64,000 nucleotides of DNA, from contig NC_071669.1 of NCBI RefSeq assembly GCF_028554725.1, forward strand, positions 32,044,001 to 32,108,000, in the 5' to 3' direction. A model generated the notes under the pieces. The model did no database searches and was not told where the DNA came from. It was given only the letters and a program-made list of their open reading frames with translations. Numbering within the stretch: position 1 is the stretch's first letter; each line of letters starts with the position of its first letter. The position numbers and the translations under genes were made by a program. The DNA is from Zeugodacus cucurbitae (lineage: Eukaryota > Arthropoda > Insecta > Diptera > Tephritidae). This document shows positions 39,537-51,919 of the stretch, in pieces.

Positions 39537-40688
39537 CAAAATAAATGATTATGAATAAATATTATTTATGTTTTTATTTGCCGATTAACAACTTACATTA
39601 AAGTGAACTTTGATCATAAATCTGATAAAATTTAAAATAAATGATTATGAATAAATATTCTTTATGATTTTATTTGTCGATATTCAACTTACATGAACAT
39701 GAACTTTGATCATAAATCTGATAAAAAACAAAATCAATTATTATAAATAAATATTCTTTATGTATTTATTTGTCGATATTCAAGTTGCAGGAAAGTGAAC
39801 TTTGATCAAAAATCTGAGAAAACTCAAAATAAATGATTATCAATAAATGTTCTTTATGTTTTTATTTGTCGATAAACAACTTGCAAGAAAGTGAACTTTA
39901 ATCTTAGATATGATAGAATACAAAATAAATGATTATGAATAAATATTCTTTATGTTTTTACTTGTCGATAAACAACTTGCAAGAAAGTGAACTTTAATCT
40001 TAAATCTGATAAAATACAAAATAAATGATTATGAATATATGTTCTTTATGTTTCTATATGTCGATAAATAACTTGCAAGAAAGTGAACTTTGATCTTAGA
40101 TCTGATAGAATACAAAATAAATGATTATGAATAAATATTCTTTATGTTTTTATTTGCCGATTAACAACTTACATTAAAGTGAACTTTGATCATAAATCTG
40201 ATAAAATACAAAATAAATTATTATGAATAAATATTCTTTATGTTTTTATTTGTCGATATTCAACTTGCAAGAAAGTGAACTTTGATCTTAAGTCTGATAA
40301 AAATACAAAATCAATGATCATGATTAAATGTTATTTATGTTTCTATTTGTCGATAAACAACTTGCAAGAAAGTGAACTTTGATCTAAAATGATAAAATAC
40401 AAAATAAATGATTATGAATAAATATTCTTTATGTTTTTATTTGACGATATTCAACTTGCAAGAAAGTGAACTTTGACCTTAAATCTGATAAAAATACAAA
40501 ATAAATGATTATGAATAAATATTTTTAATGTTTCTATTTGTCGATAAACGACTTGCAAGAAGGTGAACTTTAATCTTAAATATGATAAAATACAAAATAA
40601 ATGATTTTGAATAGATGTTATTTGTGTTTTTATCTGTCGATAAACAACTTGCAAGAAAGTGAGCTTTGATCTTAAATCTGATAAAATA
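39537..40688 (+). repeat. 2,401-bp higher-order repeat D8, partial copy 3 with a converted patch
   Basis: Third, partial copy, ending near 40,688 where AAATACGAAATAAGTG replaces AAATACAAAATAAATT. Between about 39,990 and 40,115 two monomers carry different subtypes from copies 1 and 2 (AATCTTAAATCTG and GATCTTAGATCTGATAG instead of GATCATAAATC and GATCTAAGTTTG), yet the copy length is unchanged. Private changes include AAATTTAAAATAAATG near 39,627 and GATCTAAAATGATAAAATAC near 40,381. Confidence 0.85.
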
Positions 40689-43600
40689 CGAAATAAGTGA
40701 TAATGAATTAATATTCTTTATGTTTTTATATGTCGATATTCAACTAGCAAGAAAGTGAGCTTTGATCTTAAATCTGATAAAAATACAAAATCAATGATTA
40801 TGAATAAATCTTATTTATGTTTCTATTTGTCGATAAACAACTTGCAAGAAAGTGAACTTTGATCTTAGTTCTGATAAAATACAAAATAAATGATTATGAA
40901 TAAATATTCTTTATATTTTTATTTGTCGATATTCAACTTACATGAAAATGAACTTTGATCATAAATCTGATAAAAAACAAAATAAATTATTATGAATAAA
41001 TATTCTTTATGTTTTTATTTGTCGATATTCAACTTACATGAACATGAACTTTGATCATAAATCTGATAAAAAACTAAATCAATTATTATGAATAAATATT
41101 CTTTATGTATTTATTTGTCGATATTCAACTTGCAGGAAAGTGAACTTTGATCAAAAATCTGAGAAAACTCAAAATAAATGATTATCAATAAATGTTCTTT
41201 ATGTTTCTATTTGTCGATAAACAACTTACAAGAAAGTGAACTTTAATCTTAGATATGATAGAATACAAAATAAATGATTATGAATAAATATTCTTTATGC
41301 TTTTATTTGTCGATATTCAACTTGCAAGAAAGTGAACTTTAATCTTAAATATGATAAAATACAAAATAAATGATTTTGAATAGATGTTATTTGTGTTTTT
41401 ATTTGTCGATAAACAACTTGCAAGAAAGTGAACTTTAATCTTAGATATGATAGAATACAAAATCAATGATTATGAATAAATGTTATTTATGTTTCTATTT
41501 GTCGATAAATAACTTGCAAGAAAGTGAACTTTGATCTTAGATCTGGTAGAATACAAAATAAATGGTTTTGAATAAATGCTATTTTTGTTTCTATATGTCG
41601 ATAAATAACTTGCAAGAAAGTGAACTTTGATCTTAAATCTGATAAAAATACAAAATAAATGATTATGAATAAATATTATTTATGTTTTTATTTGCCGATT
41701 AACAACTTACATTAAAGTGAACTTTGATCATAAATCTGATAAAATACAAAATAAATGATTATGAATAAATATTCTTTCTGATTTTATTTGTCGATATTCA
41801 ACTTACATGAACATGAAATTTGATCATAAATCTGATAAAAAACAAAATCAATTATTATAAATAAATATTCTTTATGTATTTATTTGTCGATATTCAACTT
41901 GCAGGAAAGTGAACTTTGATCAAAAATCTGAGAAAACTCAAAATAAATGATTATCAATAAATGTTCTTTATGTTTTTATTTGTCGATAAAACACTTGCAA
42001 GAAAGTGAACTTTAATCTTAGATATGATAGAATACAAAATAAATGATTATGAATAAATATTCTTTATGTTTTTATTTGTCGATAAACAACTTGCAAGAAA
42101 GTGAACTTTAATCTTAAATCTGATAAAATACAAAATAAATGATTATGAATATATGTTCTTTATGTTTCTATATGTCGATAAATAACTTGCAAGAAAGTGA
42201 ACTTTGATCTTAGATCTGATAGAATACAAAATAAATGATTATGAATATATGTTCATTATGTTTCTATATGTCGATAAATAACTTGCAAGAAAGTGAACTT
42301 TGATCTAAGTTTGATAAAATACAAAATAAATGATTATGAATAAATATTCTTTATGTTTTTATTTGACGATATTCAACTTGCAAGAAAGTGAACTTTGACC
42401 TTAAATCTGATAAAAATACAAAATAAATGATTATGAATAAATATTTTTAATGTTTCTATTTGTCGATAAACGACTTGCAAGAAGGTGAACTTTAATCTTA
42501 AATATGATAAAATACAAAATAAATGATTTTGAATAGATGTTATTTGTGTTTTTATTTGTCGATAAACAACTTGCAAGAAAGTGAGCTTTGATCTTAAATC
42601 TGATAAAATACGAAATAAGTGATAATGAATTAATATTCTTTATGTTTTTATATGTCGATATTCAACTTGCAAGAAAGTGAACTTTAATCTTAGATATGAT
42701 AGAATACAAAATCAATGGTTTTGAATAAATGCTATTTATGTTTCTATATGTCGATAAATAACTTGCAAGAAAGTGAACTTTAATCTTAGATATGATAGAA
42801 TACAAAATCAATGATTATGAATAAATGTTATTTATGTTTCTATTTGTCGATAAACAACTTGCAAGAAAGTGAACTTTGATCTTAGTTCTGATAAAATACA
42901 AAATAAATGATTATGAATAAATATTCTTTATGTTTTTATTTGTCGATATTCAACTTACATGAACATGAACTTTGATCATAAATCTGATAAAAAACAAAAT
43001 CAATTATTATAAATAAATATTCTTTATGTATTTATTTGTCGATATTCAAGTTGCAGGAAAGTGAACTTTGATCAAAAATCTGAGAAAACTCAAAATAAAT
43101 GATTATCAATAAATGTTCTTTATGTTTTTATTTGTCGATAAACAACTTGCAAGAAAGTGAACTTTAATCTTAGATATGATAGAATACAAAATAAATGATT
43201 ATGAATAAATATTCGTTATGTTTTTACTTGTCGATAAACAACTTGCAAGAAAGTGAACTTTAATCTTAAATCTGATAAAATACAAAATAAATGATTATGA
43301 ATATATGTTCTTTATGTTTCTATATGTCGATAAATAACTTGCAAGGAAGTGAACTTTGATCTTAGATCTGATAGAATACAAAATAAATGATTATGAATAT
43401 ATGTTCATTATGTTTCTATATGTCGATAAATAACTTGCAAGAAAGTGAACTTTGATCTAAGTTTGATAAAATACAAAATAAATGATTATGAATAAATATT
43501 CTTTATGTTTTTATTTGCCGATTAACAACTTACATTAAAGTGAACTTTGATCATAAATCTGATAAAATACAAAATAAATTATTATGAATAAATATTCTTT

Positions 43601-44009
43601 ATGTTTTTATTTGTCGATATTCAACTTCCAAGAAAGTGAACTTTGATCTTAAATCTGATAAAAATACAAAATCAATGATCATGATTAAATGTTATTTATG
43701 TTTCTATTTGTCGATAAACAACTTGCAAGAAAGTGAACTTTGATCTAAGTTTGATAAAATACAAAATAAATGATTATGAATAAATATTCTTTATGTTTTT
43801 ATTTGACGATATTCAACTTGCAAGAAAGTGAACTTTGACCTTAAATCTGATAAAAATACAAAATAAATGATTATGAATAAATATTTTTAATGTTTCTATT
43901 TGTCGATAAACGACTTGCAAGAAGGTGAACTTTAATCTTAAATATGATAAAATACAAAATAAATGATTATGAATAAATGTTATTTATGTTTCTATTTGTC
44001 GATAAACAA
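40689..44009 (+). repeat. Satellite mosaic built from D4- and D6-like segments
   Basis: About 34 monomers, no gene. The segment 42,290-42,940 matches 30,917-31,567 at 11,373 bp and carries the GACCTTAAATCTG and GATTTTGAATAGATG markers. The segment around 41,640-41,930 carries TTCTTTCTGATTTT (41,772), otherwise found only at 18.5-23.5 kb. The segment 42,880-43,200 resembles 26,240-26,560. Some point variants are private, for example GATAAAACACTTGCAAG near 41,989 and TTCAACTTCCAAG near 43,621. Confidence 0.82.
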
Positions 44010-47000
44010 CTTACAAGAAAGTGAACTTTAATCTTAGATATGATAGAATACAAAATAAATGATTATGAATAAATATTCTTTATGCTTTTATTTGTCGATA
44101 TTCAACTTGCAAGAAAGTGAACTTTAATCTTAAATATGATAAAATACAAAATAAATGATTTTGAATAAATGTTATTTATGTTTTTACTTGTCGATAAACA
44201 ACTTGCAAGAAAGTGAACTTTAATCTTAAATCTGGTAAAATACAAAATAAATGATTATGAATATATGTTCTTTATGTTTCTATATGTCGATAAATAACTT
44301 GCAAGAAAGTGAACTTTGATCTTAGATCTGATAGAATACAAAATAAATGATTATGAATATATTTTCTTTATGTTTCTATATGTCGATAAATAACTTGCAA
44401 GAAAGTGAACTTTTATCTTAAATCTGATAAAAATACAAAATAAATGATAATGAATAAATATTATTTATGTTTTTATTTGCCGATTAACAACTTACATGAA
44501 AGTGAACTTTGATCATAAATCTGATAAAATACAAAATAAATTATTATGAATAAATATTCTTTATGTTTTTATTTGTCGATATTCAACTTGCAAGAAAGTG
44601 AACTTTGATCTTAAATCTGATAAAAATACAAAATCAATGATCATGATGAAATGTTATTTATGTTTGTATTTGTCGATAAACAACTTGCAAGAAAGTGAAC
44701 TTTGATCTTAGTTCTGATAAAATACAAAATAAATGATTATGAATAAATATTCTTTATGTTTTTATTTGACGATATTCAACTTGCAAGAAAGTGAACTTTG
44801 ATCTTAAATCTGAAAAAAATACAAAATAAATTATTATGAATAAATATTCTTTATGTTTTTATTTGTCGATATTCAACTTGCAGGAAAGTGAACTTTGATC
44901 ATAAATCTGAGAAAACTCAAAATAAATGATTATGAATAAATATTCTTTATGCTTTTATTTGTCGATATTCAACTTGCAGGAAAGTGAACTTTAATCTTAA
45001 ATATGATAAAATACAAAATGAATGATTTTAAATAAATGTTATTTATGTTTTTATTTGTCGATAAACAACTTGATAAAATACAAAATAAATGATTATGAAT
45101 AAATATTCTTTATGTTTTTATTTGACGATATTCAACTTGCAAGAAAGTGAACTTTGATCTTAAATCTAATAAAAATACAAAATCAATGATTATGAATAAA
45201 TGTTATTTATGTTTCTATTTGTCGATAAACAACTTACAAGAAAGTGAACTTTGATCTTAGTTCTGATAAAATACAAAATAAATGATTATGAATAAATATT
45301 CTTTATGTTTTTATTTGACGATATTCAACTTGCAAGAAAGTGAACTTTGATCTTAAATCTGATAAAAATACAAAATAAATGATTATGAATAAATGTTATT
45401 TATGTTTTTATTTGTCGATAAATAACTTGCAAGAAGTGAACTTTGATCTTAGATCTGATAGAATACAAAATAAATGATAATGAATTAATATTCTTTATGT
45501 TTTTATATGTCGATATTCAACTTGTAAGAAAGTGAACTTTGATCTTAAATCTGATAAAAATACAAAAGCAATTATTATGAATAAATGTTATTTATGTTTT
45601 TATTTGTCGATAAATAACTTGCAAGAAAGTGATAAAAATAAATGATTATGAATAAATATTTTTAATGTTTCTGATTGTCGATAAACGACTTGCAAGAAGG
45701 TGAGCTTTGATCTTAAATCTGATAAAATACAAAATAAGTGATAATGAATTAATATTCTTTATGTTTTTATATGTCGATATTCAACTTGCAAGAAAGTGAA
45801 CTTTGATCTTAGTTCTGATAAAATACAAAATAAATGATTATGAATAAATATTCTTTATGTTTTTATTTGACGATTTGCAAGAAAGTGAGCTTTGATCTTA
45901 AATCTGATAAAATACAAAATAAGTGATAATGAATTAATGTTATTTATGTTTTTATTTGTCGATATTCAACTTGCAAGAAAGTGAACTTTGATCTTAAATC
46001 TGATAAAAATACAAAATAAATGATTATGAATAAATATTCTTTATGTTTTTATTTGTCGATATTCAACTTACATGAACATGAACTTTGATCATAAATCTGA
46101 TAAAAAACAAAATAAATTATTATGAATAAATATTCTTTATGTTTTTATTTGACGATATTCAACTTACATGAAAGTGAACTTTGATCATAAATCTGATAAA
46201 AATACAAAATAAATGATTATGAATAAATATTCTTTATGTTTCTATTTGTCGATAAACAACTTGCAAGAAAGTGAACTTTAATCTTAGATATGATAGAATA
46301 CAAAATCAATGATTATGAATATATGTTCTTTATGTTTCTATATGTCGATAAATAACTTGCAAGAAGGTGAGCTTTGATCTTAAATCTGATAAAATACAAA
46401 ATAAGTGATAATGAATTAATATTCTTTATGTTTTTATTTGACGATATTCAACTTACATGAAAGTGAACTTTGATCATAAATCTGATAAAAATACAAAATA
46501 AATTATTATGAATAAATATTCTTTATGTTTTTATTTGCCGATATTCAACTTGCAGGAAAGTGAACTTTGATCATAAATCTGAGAAAACTCAAAATAAATG
46601 ATTATCAATAAATGTTCTTTATGTTTCTATTCGTCGATAAACAACTTGCAAGAAAGTGAACTTTAATCTTAGATATGATAGAATACAAAATCAATGATTA
46701 TGAATAAATGTTATTTATGTTTCTATTTGTCGATAAACAACTTGCAAGAAAGTGAACTTTGATCTTAGTTCTGATAAAATACAAAATAAATGATTATGAA
46801 TAAATATTCTTTATGTTTTTATTTGTCGATATTCAACTTACATGAACATGAACTTTGATCATAAATCTGATAAAAAACTTTATGTATTTATTTGTCGATA
46901 TTCAACTTGCAGGAAAGTGAACTTTTATCTCAAATCTGATAAAAATACAAAATAAATGATAATGAATAAATATTATTTATGTTTTTATTTGCCGATTAAC

Positions 47001-47050
47001 AACTTACATGAAAGTGAACTTTCATCATAAATCTGATAAAATACAAAATA
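44010..47050 (+). repeat. 3-kb segmental duplication D9, left copy (offset 4,772 then 4,869 bp)
   Basis: About 32 monomers, several internally deleted, copied at 48,782-51,919. Markers are ATGATGAAATGTTATTTATG at 44,644 and 49,416, the 29-bp deletion CAACTTGATAAAATAC at 45,066 and 49,838, GCAAGAAGTGAAC at 45,429 and 50,201, AAAGTGATAAAAATAAATG at 45,627 and 50,399, and GACGATTTGCAAG at 45,869 and 50,641. From about 46,080 the offset becomes 4,869 because the right copy has one extra 97-bp monomer. The copies part at about 47,050, where this one jumps from AATACAAAATAA into ACAACTTGC. Confidence 0.88.
45959..46055 (+). repeat. Representative satellite monomer (97-bp form)
   Basis: This copy is close to the common form and shows the monomer layout. 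It starts with the TCGAT box holding the single CpG, then ATTCAA, the palindrome CTTGCAAG, the dyad core AAAGTGAACTTT, GATC, the A-rich CTGATAAAAATAC, AAATAAATGATTATG, AATAAAT, and a T-rich end (TTCTTTATG, TTTTTATTTG). It is 97 bp because it has five A before TAC; copies with four A are 96 bp. The start is a convention: I cut before the TCGAT box because that box and the following core vary least in spacing. Confidence 0.9.
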
Positions 47051-47930
47051 AACAACTTGCAAGAAAGTGAACTTTAATCTTAGATATGATAGAATACAAA
47101 ATCAATGATTATGAATAAATGTTATTTATGTTTCTATTTGTCGATAAACAACTTGCAAGGAAGTGAACTTTGATCTTAGTTCTGATAAAATACCAAATAA
47201 ATGATTATGAAAAAATATTCTTTATGTTTTTATTTGTCGATATTCAACTTACATGAACATGAATTTTGATCATAAATCTGATAAAAAAAAAATCAATTAT
47301 AATGAATAAATATTCTTTATTTATTTATTTGTCGATATTCAACTTGCAGGAAAGTGAACTTTGATCAAAAATCTGAGAAAACTCAAAATAAATGATTATC
47401 AATAAATGTTCTTTATGTTTCTATTTGTCGATAAACAACTTGCAAGAAAGTGAACTTTAATCTTAGATATGATAGAATACAAAATAAATGATTATGAATA
47501 AATATTCTTTATGCTTTTATTTGTCGATATTCAACTTGCAAGAAAGTGAACTTTAATCTTAAATATGATAAAATACAAAATAAATGATTTTGAATAAATG
47601 TTATTTATGTTTTTACTTGTCGATAAACAACTTGCAAGAAAGTGAACTTTAATCTTAAATCTGGTAAAATACAAAATAAATGATTATGAATATATGTTCT
47701 TTATGTTTCTATATGTCGATAAATAACTTGCAAGAAAGTGAACTTTGATCTTAGATCTGATAGAATACAAAATAAATGATTATGAATATATTTTCTTTAT
47801 GTTTCTATATGTCGATAAATAACTTGCAAGAAAGTGAACTTTTATCTTAAATCTGATAAAAATACAAAATAAATGATAATGAATAAATATTATTTATGTT
47901 TTTATTTGCCGATTAACAACTTACGTGAAA
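47051..47930 (+). repeat. Duplication D10, left copy (offset 1,343 bp)
   Basis: About nine monomers repeated at 48,394-49,273. Both copies have CATGAATTTTGATC, an A-rich run before AATCAATTATAATG (47,283 and 48,625), TTCTTTATTTATTTATTTG, and AATCTGGTAAAATAC near 47,660 and 49,003. The joint at the left edge (AATACAAAATAAACAACTTGC at 47,041) drops a monomer end together with its CpG box. Confidence 0.83.
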
Positions 47931-48393
47931 GTGAACTTTGATCTTAAATCTGATAAAATACGAAATAAGTGATAATGAATTAATATTCTTTATGTTTTTA
48001 TTTGCCGATATTCAACTTGCAGGAAAGTGAACTTTGATCATAAATCTGAGAAAACTCAAAATAAATGATTATCAATAAATGTTCTTTATGTTTCTATTCG
48101 TCGATAAACAACTTGCAAGAAAGTGAACTTTGATCTTAGATATGATAGAATACAAAATCAATGATTATGAATAAATGTTATTTATGTTTCTATTTGTCGA
48201 TATTCAACTTACATGAACATGAATTTTGATCATAAATCTGATAAAAAACAAAATCAATTATTATGAATAAATATTCTTTATGTATTTATTTGTCGATATT
48301 CAACTTGCAGGAAAGTGAACTTTGATCAAAAATCTGAGAAAACTCAAAATAAATGATTATCAATAAATGTTCTTTATGTTTCTATTTGTCGAT
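47931..48393 (+). repeat. Satellite monomers between the D10 copies
   Basis: Nearly five monomers, with AAATACGAAATAAGTG, GCCGAT/GAGAAAACTC and TTCGTCGATAAAC subtypes, then a GATATTCAAC unit with CATGAATTTTG near 48,220. No unique sequence. Confidence 0.8.
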
Positions 48394-49273
48394 AAACAAC
48401 TTGCAAGAAAGTGAACTTTAATCTTAGATATGATAGAATACAAAATCAATGATTATGAATAAATGTTATTTATGTTTCTATTTGTCGATAAACAACTTGC
48501 AAGAAAGTGAACTTTGATCTTAGTTCTGATAAAATACAAAATAAATGATTATGAATAAATATTCTTTATGTTTTTATTTGTCGATATTCAACTTACATGA
48601 ACATGAATTTTGATCATAAATCTGATAAAAAAAAATCAATTATAATGAACAAATATTCTTTATTTATTTATTTGTCGATATTCAACTTGCAGGAAAGTGA
48701 ACTTTGATCAAAAATCTGAGAAAACTCAAAATAAATGATTATCAATAAATGTTCTTTATGTTTCTATTTGTCGATAAACAACTTGCAAGAAAGTGAACTT
48801 TAATCTTAGATATGATAGAATACAAAATAAATGATTATGAATAAATATTCTTTATGCTTTTATTTGTCGATATTCAACTTGCAAGAAAGTGAACTTTAAT
48901 CTTAAATATGATAAAATACAAAATAAATGATTTTGAATAAATGTTATTTATGTTTTTACTTGTCGATAAACAACTTGCAAGAAAGTGAACTTTAATCTTA
49001 AATCTGGTAAAATACAAAATAAATGATTATGAATATATGTTCTTTATGTTTCTATATGTCGATAAATAACTTGCAAGAAAGTGAACTTTGATCTTAGATC
49101 TGATAGAATACAAAATAAATGATTATGAATATATTTTCTTTATGTTTCTATATGTCGATAAATAACTTGCAAGAAAGTGAACTTTTATCTTAAATCTGAT
49201 AAAAATACAAAATAAATGATAATGAATAAATATTATTTATGTTTTTATTTGCCGATTAACAACTTACATGAAA
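48394..49273 (+). repeat. Duplication D10, right copy
   Basis: Copy of 47,051-47,930. Its part from 48,782 also belongs to the D9 right copy, so the monomers at about 44,010-44,500, 47,440-47,930 and 48,782-49,273 form a three-member set. Confidence 0.83.
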
Positions 49274-51919
49274 GTGAACTTTGATCATAAATCTGATAAA
49301 ATACAAAATAAATTATTATGAATAAATATTCTTTATGTTTTTATTTGTCGATATTCAACTTGCAAGAAAGTGAACTTTGATCTTAAATCTGATAAAAATA
49401 CAAAATCAATGATCATGATGAAATGTTATTTATGTTTGTATTTGTCGATAAACAACTTGCAAGAAAGTGAACTTTGATCTTAGTTCTGATAAAATACAAA
49501 ATAAATGATTATGAATAAATATTCTTTATGTTTTTATTTGACGATATTCAACTTGCAAGAAAGTGAACTTTGATCTTAAATCTGAAAAAAATACAAAATA
49601 AATTATTATGAATAAATATTCTTTATGTTTTTATTTGTCGATATTCAACTTGCAGGAAAGTGAACTTTGATCATAAATCTGAGAAAACTCAAAATAAATG
49701 ATTATGAATAAATATTCTTTATGCTTTTATTTGTCGATATTCAACTTGCAAGAAAGTGAACTTTAATCTTAAATATGATAAAATACAAAATGAATGATTT
49801 TAAATAAATGTTATTTATGTTTTTATTTGTCGATAAACAACTTGATAAAATACAAAATAAATGATTATGAATAAATATTCTTTATGTTTTTATTTGACGA
49901 TATTCAACTTGCAAGAAAGTGAACTTTGATCTTAAATCTAATAAAAATACAAAATCAATGATTATGAATAAATGTTATTTATGTTTCTATTTGTCGATAA
50001 ACAACTTACAAGAAAGTGAACTTTGATCTTAGTTCTGATAAAATACAAAATAAATGATTATGAATAAATATTCTTTATGTTTTTATTTGACGATATTCAA
50101 CTTGCAAGAAAGTGAACTTTGATCTTAAATCTGATAAAAATACAAAATAAATGATTATGAATAAATGTTATTTATGTTTTTATTTGTCGATAAATAACTT
50201 GCAAGAAGTGAACTTTGATCTTAGATCTGATAGAATACAAAATAAATGATAATGAATTAATATTCTTTATGTTTTTATATGTCGATATTCAACTTGTAAG
50301 AAAGTGAACTTTGATCTTAAATCTGATAAAAATACAAAATCAATTATTATGAATAAATGTTATTTATGTTTTTATTTGTCGATAAATAACTTGCAAGAAA
50401 GTGATAAAAATAAATGATTATGCATAAATATTTTTAATGTTTCTGATTGTCGATAAACGACTTGCAAGAAGGTGAGCTTTGATCTTAAATCTGATAAAAT
50501 ACAAAATAAGTGATAATGAATTAATATTCTTTATGTTTTTATATGTCGATATTCAACTTGCAAGAAAGTGAACTTTGATCTTAGTTCTGATAAAATACAA
50601 AATAAATGATTATGAATAAATATTCTTTATGTTTTTATTTGACGATTTGCAAGAAAGTGAGCTTTGATCTTAAATCTGATAAAATACAAAATAAGTGATA
50701 ATGAATTAATGTTATTTATGTTTTTATTTGTCGATATTCAACTTGCAAGAAAGTGAACTTTGATCTTAAATCTGATAAAAATACAAAATAAATGATTATG
50801 AATAAATATTCTTTATGTTTTTATTTGTCGATATTCAACTTACATGAACATGAACTTTGATCATAAATCTGATAAAAATACAAAATAAATGATTATGAAT
50901 AAATATTCTTTATGTTTTTATTTGTCGATATTCAACTTACATGAACATGAACTTTGATCATAAATCTGATAAAAAACAAAATAAATTATTATGAATAAAT
51001 ATTCTTTATGTTTTTATTTGACGATATTCAACTTACATGAAAGTGAACTTTGATCATAAATCTGATAAAAATACAAAATAAATGATTATGAATAAATATT
51101 CTTTATGTTTCTATTTGTCGATAAACAACTTGCAAGAAAGTGAACTTTAATCTTAGATATGATAGAATACAAAATCAATGATTATGAATATATGTTCTTT
51201 GTGTTTCTATATGTCGATAAATAACTTGCAAGAAGGTGAGCTTTGATCTTAAATCTGATAAAATACAAAATAAGTGATAATGAATTAATATTCTTTATGT
51301 TTTTATTTGACGATATTCAACTTACATGAAAGTGAACTTTGATCATAAATCTGATAAAAATACAAAATAAATTATTATGAATAAATATTCGTTATGTTTT
51401 TATTTGCCGATATTCAACTTGCAGGAAAGTGAACTTTGATCATAAATCTGAGAAAACTCAAAATAAATGATTATCAATAAATGTTATTTATGTTTCTATT
51501 CGTCGATTAACAACTTGCAAGAAAGTGAACTTTAATCTTAGATATGATAGAATACAAAATCAATGATTATGAATAAATGTTATTTATGTTTCTATTTGTC
51601 GATAAACAACTTGCAAGAAAGTGAACTTTGATCTTAGTTCTGATAAAATACAAAATAAATGATTATGAATAAATATTCTTTATGTTTTTATTTGTCGATA
51701 TTCAACTTACATGAACATGAACTTTGATCATAAATCTGATAAAAAACTTTATGTATTTATTTGTCGATATTCAACTTGCAGGAAAGTGAACTTTTATCTC
51801 AAATCTGATAAAAATACAAAATAAATGATAATGAATAAATATTATTTATGTTTTTATTTGCCGATTAACAACTTACATGAAAGTGAACTTTCATCATAAA
51901 TCTGATAAAATACAAAATA
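48782..51919 (+). repeat. 3-kb segmental duplication D9, right copy
   Basis: Copy of 44,010-47,050 with one added 97-bp monomer near 50,850-50,945, a repeat of the adjoining CTTACATGAACATG monomer. It ends by continuing as AAATAAATTATTATG at 51,919, where the left copy is cut. Confidence 0.87.
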
